Below, piece by piece: positions 23,621 to 32,884 of a DNA stretch of 34,919 bases. The notes beneath the pieces were generated by a model. The model had not been told where the DNA came from, did no database searches, and was given only the letters and a program-made list of their open reading frames with translations. The DNA comes from Streptomyces silaceus (GTDB lineage Bacteria; Actinomycetota; Actinomycetes; Streptomycetales; Streptomycetaceae). Numbering within the stretch: the first letter of the stretch is position 1; the number at the start of each line of letters is the position of its first letter. The stretch is taken from positions 1-34,919 of the forward strand of contig NZ_LIRJ01000289.1 in NCBI RefSeq assembly GCF_001419745.1, written 5' to 3'. A program made the position numbers and the translations under genes.

Positions 23621-23734
23621 GCCGATCCCGCGCGGCCGAGACCGAGACCTGCGCCGAGGGCGGGACGCTGCTGTAGCGGCGCCGCAGGGGCCTGTGAGGG
23701 CCTCGGAGGGCGGTCGTGGCGCTCGGGGGGGCCT

Positions 23735-23779
23735 GCATCTTCTGAGCGCCTCCGGGCCGCCTCGCACCTTCTGAGTGCC
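23735..23779. repeat. Imperfect 16-bp direct repeat between folE and the DUF3180 gene
   Basis: GCATCTTCTGAGCGCC (23735-23750) and GCACCTTCTGAGTGCC (23764-23779) match at 14 of 16 bases. They lie between convergent genes in otherwise featureless GC-rich DNA. Confidence 0.5.
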
Positions 23780-23795
23780 TGAGCGCCGAGCGGAC

Positions 23796-24281
23796 CTAGG
23801 CCGCCGGCGCCGTCCCGCCGTTCTCGTCGTCGTCCTCGGGGAGCTTGCAGACCCGCTCCAGGAAGAAGGCGGCCGCTATCACCGCGAAGCTCATCAGGAC
23901 CGAGAGCCCGGCGTAGATCGCCTGGTCGCGGCGGGCCGGGATGTCGAGCGACTCCAGGAGGAACACGCCCGTGCCGCCGTACATCCCGGCGACCAGGGCG
24001 GCGACCAGGGCGCTCGCCTGGCCGAAGACGACGGCGCGGGCGGCCATCATCGGCTCGACGCCCTTCGCGTCGGGGCGGCGCTCGCGCTGGGCGCGCAGGC
24101 GCGAACGCAGCGAGAGCGCCGTCGCCAGCAGGACGACGGCGATCACCGCGAGCACGATGGGCGCGGCCAGCGGAACCCGCGGCAGCGTGCCGACGGAGTC
24201 CCACAGGCGGGCGCCCGACCAGGACAGCACTCCGGCCGCGAGGAAGAGGCCGACCAGCGTCCTGATACGCAGTTGCTTCAC
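23796..24281 (-). CDS. DUF3180 membrane protein
   Basis: The 161-aa protein from GTG (AAGGG 7 nt upstream) starts MKQLRIRTLVGLFLAAGVLSW, which is the DUF3180 signature. It has four membrane helices in two pairs: about 9-25, 40-57, then 85-105 and 120-140, with a basic loop RSRLRAQRERRPDAKGVEPMMAARAVVFGQASALVAAL between them. The end is acidic (EDDDENGG). It follows folK by 47 bp and is found next to folK in many actinobacteria, including M. tuberculosis as I recall (Rv3605c). Function unknown. Confidence 0.92.
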   Translation of the reverse strand: MKQLRIRTLVGLFLAAGVLSWSGARLWDSVGTLPRVPLAAPIVLAVIAVVLLATALSLRSRLRAQRERRPDAKGVEPMMAARAVVFGQASALVAALVAGMYGGTGVFLLESLDIPARRDQAIYAGLSVLMSFAVIAAAFFLERVCKLPEDDDENGGTAPAA

Positions 24282-24328
24282 GGGTGACCCTTCATCGTCT
24301 TGCTTGCCTCGACCGCCTTCTCCAACGA

Positions 24329-24940
24329 CTACTCCGGCAGCCGGAGTTCCAGGTCGGCGCGGGGAGCGACGCCTTCGCGGGTGACCGTGTCGAGCAGCTG
24401 GGCGACCGGACCGCGGCCGGTCAGCTGGGCCTCGGGGTCGACGTCGTGCCAGGGGGCGAGGACGAAGGCACGCTCGTGGGCGCGCGGGTGGGGCAGCGTG
24501 AGCGCCGGGTCGTCGGAGACCACGTCGGCATACGCCACGATGTCCACGTCGATCGTGCGCGGGCCCCAGCGCTCGTCGCGGACGCGGTGAAAGGCCTCCT
24601 CGACGGCCTGCGCGCGCTCCAGGAGCGAGGCGGGCGGCAGGGTCGTCTTCACCACGACGACCGCGTTGAAGTACGAGGGCTGCGTGCCGGGGTCGACGCC
24701 CCACGGCTCGGTCTCGTACACCGGGGAGACCGCCTTGACCCGCAGGCCGGGGGTGTCCTCCAGGGCGTCGATGGCGCCCTGGAGCGTCTCCAGGCGGTTG
24801 CCGAGGTTGCTGCCGAGGGAGATCACGGCGCGCTTGGGGTTGGACAGGGTCGTGTCCGCGGCGTCGACCTGCTCGACCACGGAGGTGGGCACCGGCTGGA
24901 CGGTCGGGTCGCTCTGACCCGCTTTGAAGGGCGCAGTCAT
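24329..24940 (-). CDS. folK: 2-amino-4-hydroxy-6-hydroxymethyldihydropteridine diphosphokinase (HPPK)
   Basis: The 203-aa protein from ATG (GGAG 6 nt upstream) has a polar N-terminal lead of about 35 residues. The HPPK core follows: AVISLGSNLGNRLETLQGAIDAL, VSPVYETEPWG, YFNAVV, then ERWGPRTIDVDIVAY with the two magnesium-binding Asp and LPHPRAHERAFVLAPW. It transfers pyrophosphate from ATP to the pterin alcohol, making the FolP substrate. Its ATG overlaps the folB stop (ATGA), so translation is coupled. Confidence 0.96.
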   Translation of the reverse strand: MTAPFKAGQSDPTVQPVPTSVVEQVDAADTTLSNPKRAVISLGSNLGNRLETLQGAIDALEDTPGLRVKAVSPVYETEPWGVDPGTQPSYFNAVVVVKTTLPPASLLERAQAVEEAFHRVRDERWGPRTIDVDIVAYADVVSDDPALTLPHPRAHERAFVLAPWHDVDPEAQLTGRGPVAQLLDTVTREGVAPRADLELRLPE

Positions 24941-25296
24941 ACTCGGCTCCGGGTGATGGTGACGGTCACGTCGTCGAAGGGGACGGTGATCGGGGCGTCC
25001 GGCTTGTGGACGCACACCTCGACCTCCAGGACTCCGTCGTGCTTCAGACACGTCTGGGCGATGCGCTCGGCGAGCGTCTCGATCAGGTCGACGGGCTCGC
25101 CTTGGACGACCGTCGCGACCTCCTCGGCCACGATGCCGTAGTGCACGGTCTTCGCCAGGTCGTCGTCGGCCGCGGCCGCTCGCGTGTCCAGACCAAGCAC
25201 CAGGTCCACGATGAAGGTCTGGCCCTCTTCGCGCTCCCGCGGATAGACACCGTGGTGCCCGCGGGCCTTGAGGCCGCGCAGCGCGACACGATCCAC
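24937..25296 (-). CDS. folB: Dihydroneopterin aldolase
   Basis: The GTG at 25296 with GGAG about 10 nt upstream gives 119 aa, the family length. It begins MDRVALRGLKARGHHGVYPREREEGQTF, with the substrate-loop GHHGVYP..RE, followed by VDLVLGLD, TVHYGIVAEEV, IETLAERIA with the conserved Glu, and VCVHKPDAPI with the catalytic Lys. It cleaves dihydroneopterin to 6-hydroxymethyl-dihydropterin and glycolaldehyde. The frame stays open for 60 codons upstream, but that stretch looks non-family and holds a candidate promoter. Confidence 0.95.
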   Translation of the reverse strand: MDRVALRGLKARGHHGVYPREREEGQTFIVDLVLGLDTRAAAADDDLAKTVHYGIVAEEVATVVQGEPVDLIETLAERIAQTCLKHDGVLEVEVCVHKPDAPITVPFDDVTVTITRSRV

Positions 25297-25367
25297 GCGA
25301 ATCACTCCTGCAATCGTCGGTATCGGCAGGCCTGTACCGAGTGCGGTCGGCACACCAGCCTCGATCG

Positions 25368-25397
25368 AATCTACCTGCGAGCACTGACAGCGCTCGC
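25368..25397 (-). promoter_or_regulatory. Candidate promoter for folB-folK-DUF3180
   Basis: On the minus strand TAGATT (25368-25373) is a good -10 box 72 bp before the folB start. The expected -35 zone is covered by GCGAGC/GCTCGC, a 6-bp inverted repeat at 25377-25382 and 25392-25397. No TTGAC-like -35 is seen. It lies in a 224-bp gap that otherwise shows nothing. Confidence 0.4.
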
Positions 25398-25520
25398 CCG
25401 CGGGGCCCGTCGGCCGCCGCGGCGCGCACCGGTCATACCGCGTTCGAGCTGCGGCTCGTGGCTGGTAGCCGCCCATACCCGGCGGCCCGTGATCCCAACC
25501 ACATCCGTGGGTCTACCCAC

Positions 25521-26039
25521 TCAAGAGGGTGTCTCGTCGCCCTCTTCGTCATCGGTTTCGGCGAGCACGGGTGACGCGTGGTGCGACCAGAGCTTCCATC
25601 CGTCGGATGTGCGGCGGAACACATTCGTGGCGACCACGAGCTGGCCCACGAGCGGGCCCAGCTCGCCGCCGCCCTCCGGGGGCGGGCCGCCGCTGAGGAT
25701 GTTCTCGGTGCAGGTCACCAGAGCGGTGTCGCCGGCCACGCCGACCTTCAGGTCGGTGAGGAAGAACTGGATGTACTCGGTGTTGGCCATGATCAGCGCG
25801 TACGACCTGAGGACCTCGCCGCGGCCGGTGAGGACCGGCCAGCCGGGGTGGACGCAGGAGATGGCGTCGCCCGCCGGGTCCTCGACGCCGTCCTCGTCGG
25901 CCTCGCCGTCCCGTGCGCCGTCCCCGGAGTCGAGCCACAGTTCGGACACCTTGTCGAAGTCGCCGCGCTCCAGCGCTTCATAGAAGGCGGTGTTGGCGAG
26001 CTCGACCTGTTCGCTGTCGGTCCTGCTGGCCTCGGTCAC
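25521..26039 (-). CDS. NTF2-like (SnoaL-type) protein inside the folate cluster
   Basis: The GTG at 26039 overlaps the folP stop (GTGA) and gives 172 aa. The fold pattern is clear: an N-terminal helix ANTAFYEALERGDFDKVSELWLD, then CVHPGWPVLTGRGEVLRSYALIM, and strands ending ATNVFRRTSDGWKLWSHHASPV, as in DUF4440/SnoaL_3 proteins. An acidic insert (DGARDGEADEDGVEDPAGD) interrupts the usual spacing after WLD. These folds bind small hydrophobic molecules and include enzymes, but this subfamily has no assigned reaction. Tight coupling to folP suggests a pterin-related role, which is inference. Confidence 0.88.
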   Translation of the reverse strand: MTEASRTDSEQVELANTAFYEALERGDFDKVSELWLDSGDGARDGEADEDGVEDPAGDAISCVHPGWPVLTGRGEVLRSYALIMANTEYIQFFLTDLKVGVAGDTALVTCTENILSGGPPPEGGGELGPLVGQLVVATNVFRRTSDGWKLWSHHASPVLAETDDEEGDETPS

Positions 26040-26908
26040 CGGTGGCCGCCCGCCGCGTCCGTCACGGCCTGGGCGACGCGGACGGCGTCGGCCGTCGCCC
26101 GCACCTCGTGCACGCGGACCGCCCAGGCGCCCTGGTGGGCGGCGATGGCGGAGACCGCGGCGGTGGCGGCGTCGCGCTCGCGGGCGGGCGGCGGGGCGCC
26201 CTCGGGGCCCGCGAGGACCCGGCCGAGGAACCGCTTGCGGGAGGCGGCGACGAGGACGGGGTGGCCGAGCTCGCGCAGCCGGTCGACGCGGGCGAGGAGC
26301 GCCAGGTCGTGCTCGGCCTCCTTGGAGAAGCCGAGGCCGGGGTCGACGACGATGCGCTCGGGGGCGATGCCGCCCTCGATGGCGGCCTCCACGCGCGCGT
26401 GCAGCTCGGTGACGACTTCGGAGACGACGTCCTCGTAGTGCGGCTCTGCGTGCAGGTCGGTGAGGAAGCCGCGCCAGTGCATGACCACGAAGGGCGCGCC
26501 GGCGGCGGCGACCGCGGGGACCATGCGCGGGTCGGCGAGGCCGCCGCTGACGTCGTTGACGAGGACGGCGCCCGCGGCGAGCGCCTGCTCGGCGACGGTG
26601 GCGCGCATGGTGTCCACGGAGACCGCGACGCCCTCGGCGGCCAGGCCGCGGACGACGGGCACGACGCGGCGCAGCTCCTCGTCCTCGTCCACGCGGGAGG
26701 CGCCGGGGCGGGTGGACTCGCCGCCGACGTCGACGAGGTCGGCGCCCTGGGCGACCAGGTCGACGCCGTGCTTGACGGCGGCCGCGGTGTCGAACCATCG
26801 GCCGCCGTCGGAGAAGGAGTCGGGCGTCACGTTCACGACGCCCATGACCGCACAGCGGTCCCACTCCGGCAGCCCCTGGACCGATCCCCGCCCGCGCAAC
26901 GTACTCAT
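26036..26908 (-). CDS. folP: Dihydropteroate synthase
   Basis: The 290-aa protein has VMGVVNVTPDSFSDGGRW at about 21-38, ADLVDVGGESTRPGA, VSVDTMRATVAEQAL, LVNDVSGG, VVMHWRG, IVVDPGLGFSKEAEHDLALL and ASRKRFLGRVL, the full pterin- and pABA-binding set. It joins pABA to the pterin pyrophosphate and is the sulfonamide target. A TACGCT box 6 nt before the ATG suggests a leaderless message, although GGAG is also nearby. It begins a folP/NTF2-like pair. Confidence 0.97.
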   Translation of the reverse strand: MSTLRGRGSVQGLPEWDRCAVMGVVNVTPDSFSDGGRWFDTAAAVKHGVDLVAQGADLVDVGGESTRPGASRVDEDEELRRVVPVVRGLAAEGVAVSVDTMRATVAEQALAAGAVLVNDVSGGLADPRMVPAVAAAGAPFVVMHWRGFLTDLHAEPHYEDVVSEVVTELHARVEAAIEGGIAPERIVVDPGLGFSKEAEHDLALLARVDRLRELGHPVLVAASRKRFLGRVLAGPEGAPPPARERDAATAAVSAIAAHQGAWAVRVHEVRATADAVRVAQAVTDAAGGHR

Positions 26909-26914
26909 GTCTCC

Positions 26915-26920
26915 AGCGTA
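26915..26920 (-). promoter_or_regulatory. -10 box just before folP
   Basis: TACGCT on the minus strand is followed by 6 nt and the folP ATG, the same geometry as at rpmG and the DUF2342 gene. The 30-bp gap to the upstream gene leaves no room for a full promoter outside that gene's 3' end. Confidence 0.45.
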
Positions 26921-26938
26921 GGCCCGGACGCGGCCGGT

Positions 26939-28783
26939 TTACGCCGCCTGGACCTCGCGCTCGGCCGCCTGGTGGGGGCAGGGGCGGCGCTGGGGCGTGC
27001 CCCTGCGCAGGAAGCGGGGCAGCGCGAGCGTGACGAAGCCCTCGGCCTGCATGGCGGCGAAGCCGATGCGGGGCAGGTCCTTGCTGGAGCGGTAGACGAC
27101 GAAGCGGGGCTCCCAGCGGGGGCGGAACTTCGCGTTGAACTTGTACAGGGACTCGATCTGGAACCAGCGGGAGAGGAAGACAAGCAGGCCGCGCCAGGCG
27201 CGCAGGACCGGGCCCGCGCCGATCTTCTCGCCGCGGGCGAGGGCCGCGCGGAACATCGCGAAGTTGAGGGACACGCGCGCGATGCCGAGCTTGGGGGCGG
27301 CCTGCAGGGCGGCGACGATGAGCAGCTCGTTCATGCCGGGGTCGGCCGAGCGGTCGCGGCGCATGAGGTCCAGGGAGACGCCGTCCTTGCCCCAGGGGAC
27401 GAAGTGCAGGACGGCCTTCAGGTCGCCGTAGGCGCCCGGCTCCTCGTCGGCCTTGTGGGCCGTGGCGATCAGACAGTCGCCGTCGTTCGGGTCGCCGATG
27501 CGGCCGAGCGCCATGGAGAAGCCGCGCTCGGTGTCGGTGCCGCGCCAGTCGTCGGCGGCGCGCTGGATCCGGGCGAGCTCGTTCTCGCCGAGGTCACGGA
27601 TGCGCCGCACGCGCGTCTCGTAGCCATTGCGCTCGATCCGCTTGACCATCTGGCGTACGTTGCGCATCGCACGCCCGGACAGGGAGAAATCCGCGACGTC
27701 CACCACCGCCTCGTCGCCCAGTTCGAGGGCGTCCAGGCCGGTCTCGCGGGTCCAGACCTCGCCGCCCGTCTCGGAGCAGCCCATGACGGCGGGGGTCCAG
27801 GAGTGGAGCTTGGCCTCGTCCATGAAGCGCTCGATGGCGCCGGGCCAGGCCTCGACGTCGCCGATCGGGTCGCCGCTGGCGAGCATCACTCCGGAGACGA
27901 CGCGGTAGGTGACGGCGGCCTTGCCGCTGGGGGAGAAGACGACGCCCTTGTCGCGGCGGAGCGCGAAGTGGCCGAGGGAGTCGCGGCCGCCGTGCTTGTC
28001 GAGCAGGGCGCGCAGCCGCGTCTCGTCGTCCTCGGTGAGGCGGGCGGCCGGGTGCTCGGGGCGGAAGGCCAGGTAGATGGTGGTGAGGGCGGTGAGCATG
28101 CCGAGGGCGCCGAGGGAGAAACCGACGGTCCAGGACGTGCGTCCGTAGTAGTCGACCGGGCCCTCGAAGCCGAAGAGCCCGTACAGGACGTGCTCCAGGC
28201 GGTCCGTGATGCTCGGGTCCCCGATGACCTTCCCCGGGTGGACGCTGACGATCACCAGGCCCAGGACGATCGAGCCGGCACCGAGGAGGACGAAGTTGGC
28301 CAGGGCCCGCCAGCGGCTGCGCGGATCGGGCAGGGCCGTGAACTCACTCCGATGGCGCAGCAGGAGCGCGAGAAGTGCGACCGAGATCAGGACACCGATG
28401 ACCGAGTGGCGGTACGCGAACTGCGCCACGGCACCCGCGGGCAGCAGCACGACGGCGGCCCGCCAGGCCCGCCGCTTGTTGCGCCGCAGCCCGTGCGCGA
28501 GCAGGAGCAGCAGGACGCCTGAGCTGAGCGCGAGGGCGGCCGCGAAGGGGCCGAGCGCGCCGGGCAGGACCTCGGCGAGGGCGTGCATGCGGCTGTGCCG
28601 GAAGCGGGGGAAGACGCCTGCCGCGACGTTCAGCAGGCCCACGACCGCGCAGGCTCTGGCGACGAGGGTCGGCACCGACTCGGGGCGTGGTCCCCGCAGT
28701 GCCCGGCGGAGCCGGCCGTCACGGTGGCGGTCCTCACTGCCCGGAACCCCACCCGACATTTCCCCATCTATCCTGACAGACAT
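26939..28783 (-). CDS. DUF2156 / MprF-like phosphatidylglycerol lysyltransferase family membrane protein
   Basis: This is 614 aa if started at ATG 28783; ATG 28762 is an alternative and the frame stays open further upstream, so the start is uncertain. The N-terminal half has about six membrane helices (VPTLVARACAVVGLLNVAAG to LGALGMLTALTTIYLAF). The C-terminal half is the MprF/DUF2156 acyltransferase-like domain with double GNAT fold (GRDSLGHFALRRDKGVVFSPSGKAAVTYRVV.GVMLASGDPIGD; SLDLMRRD....PGMNELLIVAAL; FNAKFRPRWEPRFVVY). Family members use aminoacyl-tRNA to modify membrane lipids. The membrane part is shorter than in Staphylococcus MprF. No lysyl-tRNA synthetase is fused, unlike mycobacterial LysX. 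Confidence 0.88.
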   Translation of the reverse strand: MSVRIDGEMSGGVPGSEDRHRDGRLRRALRGPRPESVPTLVARACAVVGLLNVAAGVFPRFRHSRMHALAEVLPGALGPFAAALALSSGVLLLLLAHGLRRNKRRAWRAAVVLLPAGAVAQFAYRHSVIGVLISVALLALLLRHRSEFTALPDPRSRWRALANFVLLGAGSIVLGLVIVSVHPGKVIGDPSITDRLEHVLYGLFGFEGPVDYYGRTSWTVGFSLGALGMLTALTTIYLAFRPEHPAARLTEDDETRLRALLDKHGGRDSLGHFALRRDKGVVFSPSGKAAVTYRVVSGVMLASGDPIGDVEAWPGAIERFMDEAKLHSWTPAVMGCSETGGEVWTRETGLDALELGDEAVVDVADFSLSGRAMRNVRQMVKRIERNGYETRVRRIRDLGENELARIQRAADDWRGTDTERGFSMALGRIGDPNDGDCLIATAHKADEEPGAYGDLKAVLHFVPWGKDGVSLDLMRRDRSADPGMNELLIVAALQAAPKLGIARVSLNFAMFRAALARGEKIGAGPVLRAWRGLLVFLSRWFQIESLYKFNAKFRPRWEPRFVVYRSSKDLPRIGFAAMQAEGFVTLALPRFLRRGTPQRRPCPHQAAEREVQAA

Positions 28784-29007
28784 CGCATCCCGTAGTTCTG
28801 CGAGAGACCTTGATTCCGGTGCCAAAGAGGCATCCGGCAACATTGCGCCCTCTAGGACGGTCCTTCGGGGAAACGGGTTCATTCCCGACCGGAAACCGCT
28901 GGAAAAGCTCAGGCAGGGCCGCCGGAGGCACCGGCAGGCCCGAGCCAGGGTCCGGTCATGCCGCGGCACGCCCCGGCAAAGGTAGAAAGCGCAGGCAGGA
29001 ACACCCC

Positions 29008-30126
29008 ATGGGACTCACGAGCAACAAGGTCCTCGCCCTTGCGGTCGTGCTGGCCGTACTGCTCTTCGTCGGTACCGTCTGGCTCTGGCCGCGGCTGGCC
29101 CGCCGGAGCTGGAAGGCCGTCACGGGGCGCGTCGGGCTGCTCATCGCCACCCAGGTCGCGATCTTCGCCTCCGTGGGTCTCGCGGCCAACCAGGCCTTCG
29201 GTTTCTACGCCACGTGGGCGGACCTCTTCGGCCAGGAGACGGCACCCGGAGTGGTGGTCGACCACGACCCGGCCAAAGGAGCCGGTCCCGTCAAGGTCGT
29301 CGACACCCAGCCCGTGAACGTGCCCGGCGGCGGCCGGCCCGCCACCGGCGGCCAGATCCAGAAGATCGAGGTCGGCGGCAAGGAGTCCGAAATAGGCAGC
29401 CCCGCCTACGTCTACCTGCCGCCCGAGTACTTCCAGCCCCAGTACAAGAACCGGAAGTTCCCCGCGTCCGTGGTGCTCACCGGCTACCCGGGCACCGCCG
29501 AGGCGCTCATCAAGGGCCTGCACTACCCGCAGACCGCCCACCGGCAGGCCGCCGAGGGCAAGATGCAGCCGATGATCCTGATCATGATGCGGCCCACCGT
29601 GGCGCCGCCGCGCGACACGGAGTGCGTGGACATCCCCGGTGGCCCGCAGACCGAGACGTTCTTCGCCAAGGACCTGCCCGCCGCGATATCGCAGCACTAC
29701 AGGGTGGGCACCAAGGCCGCGAACTGGGGCGTCATCGGCGACTCCACGGGCGGCTACTGCGCGCTCAAGCTCGCCATGCACCACCCCGACAAGTACGGCG
29801 CCGGGGCGGGCCTGTCCGCGTACTACAAGGCACCCATCGACGTCACCACCGGAGACCTCTTCCACGGTGACAAGGAGCTCGAACAGCGCGCCGACCTGAT
29901 GTGGTACCTCGAGCACATGCCGGCGCCCAAGACGTCCCTCCTGGTGAGCAGCAGCAAGAAGGGCGAGGACAACTACCACGACACCTTGAAGTTCATCGAC
30001 AAGGTGAAGGCGCCCACGCGCGTCTCCTCGATCACGCTCGACAGCGGCGGGCACAACTTCAACACCTGGCGCCGGGAGATCCCCGCGACGCTGCAGTGGA
30101 TCAGCGGGCGGCTGAGCGACGACTAG
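29008..30126 (+). CDS. Membrane-anchored alpha/beta-hydrolase esterase
   Basis: The ATG at 29008 (AGGCAGGA upstream) gives 372 aa. Two membrane helices come first (LALAVVLAVLLFVGTVWLWP at about 8-28 and VGLLIATQVAIFASVGLAA at about 42-60). A periplasmic-type esterase domain follows, with YVYLPPEYF, ASVVLTGYPGT, nucleophile Ser246 in GVIGDSTGGYCALKLAMHHPDKYGAG and probable catalytic His in LDSGGHNFNTW. It belongs to the putative esterase / antigen 85-like superfamily. The sequence does not show the substrate. It is divergent from the DUF2156 gene over 224 bp that contain no other open frame with a ribosome binding site. Confidence 0.92.
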   Translation: MGLTSNKVLALAVVLAVLLFVGTVWLWPRLARRSWKAVTGRVGLLIATQVAIFASVGLAANQAFGFYATWADLFGQETAPGVVVDHDPAKGAGPVKVVDTQPVNVPGGGRPATGGQIQKIEVGGKESEIGSPAYVYLPPEYFQPQYKNRKFPASVVLTGYPGTAEALIKGLHYPQTAHRQAAEGKMQPMILIMMRPTVAPPRDTECVDIPGGPQTETFFAKDLPAAISQHYRVGTKAANWGVIGDSTGGYCALKLAMHHPDKYGAGAGLSAYYKAPIDVTTGDLFHGDKELEQRADLMWYLEHMPAPKTSLLVSSSKKGEDNYHDTLKFIDKVKAPTRVSSITLDSGGHNFNTWRREIPATLQWISGRLSDD

Positions 30127-30162
30127 TCCCGCGGTCCCGGGGCGGGCCGTCAGGGCGGGCCG

Positions 30163-31320
<1,158 letters not shown>

Positions 31321-31478
31321 GGTTCCCCATTGTGGAGGGCGGTGGCGGGCTTTGCGTGAAGGCCATGTTGCGGCAGTACAACGAGTCTCGGCGATTGTCG
31401 GTGCCGCGCGTTAGGGTCGCCGGACACGGGGGGACGTGTGTGCGGCATACGTCCGGGGATTCGGGGGAGGTGGGGCGC

Positions 31479-32207
31479 GTGGCCGAGCAGAACTGTCTGG
31501 TGACGAACGACTGGATCTGCGGGGAATATCTCCGCACCCGCAGCCAGGAGTTGATCGACGCGACCCTTCAGCACGTCGGGATCACGGTCGCCTCGGTGGT
31601 GATCGGCCTCGTCGTGTCGCTGCCGCTCGCATTGCTCGCGCGCCGCTGGCGCTTTCTCGCGGGACCGATTCTCGGCGTGACGACCGTGCTGTACACGGTG
31701 CCCTCGCTGGCGATGTTCTCGCTGCTCCTCCCGTTCTTCGGCCTTTCGGTGTCCCTGGTCGTCACGGGCCTGGTGCTGTATTCGCTCACGGTCCTCGTGC
31801 GGAACATCCTGGCCGGTCTCCAGGCCGTCCCCGAAGAGGCGAGGGACGCCGCGAAGGGAATGGGGTACGGCCCGCTGAGGCTGCTGTGGGAGGTGGAGCT
31901 GCCGCTCGCGCTGCCCGCCCTGCTGGCCGGCGTCCGCATCACCACGGTCTCCACGGTCGCGCTGACGACCGTCGGCGCCATCGTGGACTACGGCGGCCTC
32001 GGCACGCTCATCCTCGACGGCCTCGACACGACGTTCAAGGCCCAGGTGCTCACGGCGTCGGTCCTGTGCGTGCTCCTCGCCGTCGTCGCCGACCTGCTGC
32101 TGCTCGGCCTCCAGCGGTGGCTCACCCCCTGGACGAGAGTCCACCGAATACGGAAGAGCCGTGCCGCGCGCAAGGCACCGGCGGCCAAGGTGGCGGAACC
32201 TGCATGA
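31479..32207 (+). CDS. opuCB: Glycine betaine-type ABC transporter permease 1
   Basis: The GTG at 31479 (GGGGGAGG 8 nt upstream) gives 242 aa. There are five or six membrane helices, and the permease loop EEARDAAKGMGYGPLRLLWEVELPLALPALLAGVR is the EAA motif that docks on the ATPase. TVGAIVDYGGLGTLI is typical of OpuC/ProW permeases. ATG of the second permease overlaps its stop (ATGA). TAGGGT at 31412-31417 could be the -10 box of the operon, without a good -35. The start at GTG was chosen by ribosome binding site; the frame extends further upstream. Confidence 0.93.
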   Translation: MAEQNCLVTNDWICGEYLRTRSQELIDATLQHVGITVASVVIGLVVSLPLALLARRWRFLAGPILGVTTVLYTVPSLAMFSLLLPFFGLSVSLVVTGLVLYSLTVLVRNILAGLQAVPEEARDAAKGMGYGPLRLLWEVELPLALPALLAGVRITTVSTVALTTVGAIVDYGGLGTLILDGLDTTFKAQVLTASVLCVLLAVVADLLLLGLQRWLTPWTRVHRIRKSRAARKAPAAKVAEPA

Positions 32208-32881
32208 ACGCGATCACCGGTGCGTACGACTGGCTGACCACGGGCGCCAACTGGGAAGGCGAGAAGGGGGTGTGGCACCGCCTCGCCGAGCACCTGTACT
32301 TCACCGGGGTCTGCCTCGCCGTCGCCTGCGTGATCGCGCTGCCCCTCGCGCTCTACCTCGGCCACATCGGCAAGGGCGGCGCGCTCGCGGTCAACATCTC
32401 CAACGTCGGCCGCGCGGTGCCCACGCTCGCGCTGCTGATCCTGCTCACGCTCACGCCGCTCGGCGAGCACGGGGACGTGCCGACGCTGATCGCGCTGGTG
32501 CTCTTCGCGGTGCCGCCGCTGCTGACCAACGCCTATCTCGGCATGCGCGAGGTGGACCGGTCGGTGGTGGAGGCCGCGCGCGGGATGGGCATGAGCGGGC
32601 GTCAGCTGTTCGCGCGGGTCGAGCTGCCGCTCGCGTACCCGCTGGTCATGACCGGGGTCCGGTCCGCCGGCGTCCAGGTCGTCGCGACGGCCACGCTCGC
32701 CGCGATGGCGGGCGAGGGGGGCCTCGGCCGGATCATCACGGCCGGGTTCAACCTGCAGAACACCCCGCAAGTGGTCGCGGGCGCGGTCCTGGTGGCGCTG
32801 CTCGCGCTGCTGGTGGAGGGCGTCCTGGTCCTCGCGGGCCGGGCCTTCGACCCGATGCGGCGGAGCGGCGTGCGTCCCTGA
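32204..32881 (+). CDS. opuCD: Glycine betaine-type ABC transporter permease 2
   Basis: The 225-aa protein starts at the ATG overlapping the previous gene's stop. It has about five membrane helices and the EAA loop VVEAARGMGMSGRQLFARVELPLAYPLVMTGVR. ISNVGRAVPTLALLILL and ATLAAMAGEGGLGRII are typical of this permease group. It is the partner of the 31479 gene; two different permeases per system is the OpuC arrangement. A pyrimidine-rich tract separates it from the binding-protein gene. Confidence 0.93.
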   Translation: MNAITGAYDWLTTGANWEGEKGVWHRLAEHLYFTGVCLAVACVIALPLALYLGHIGKGGALAVNISNVGRAVPTLALLILLTLTPLGEHGDVPTLIALVLFAVPPLLTNAYLGMREVDRSVVEAARGMGMSGRQLFARVELPLAYPLVMTGVRSAGVQVVATATLAAMAGEGGLGRIITAGFNLQNTPQVVAGAVLVALLALLVEGVLVLAGRAFDPMRRSGVRP

Positions 32882-32884
32882 TCG

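Noticed and set aside
25297..25476. A 60-residue N-terminal extension of folB
   Set aside because: The extension lacks family similarity, holds a promoter-like box, and GTG 25296 has a good ribosome binding site at the expected start.
25913..28522. An 869-codon open frame on the plus strand
   Set aside because: It is antisense to folP and the DUF2156 gene and reads as Gly/Ala/Asp-rich low complexity.
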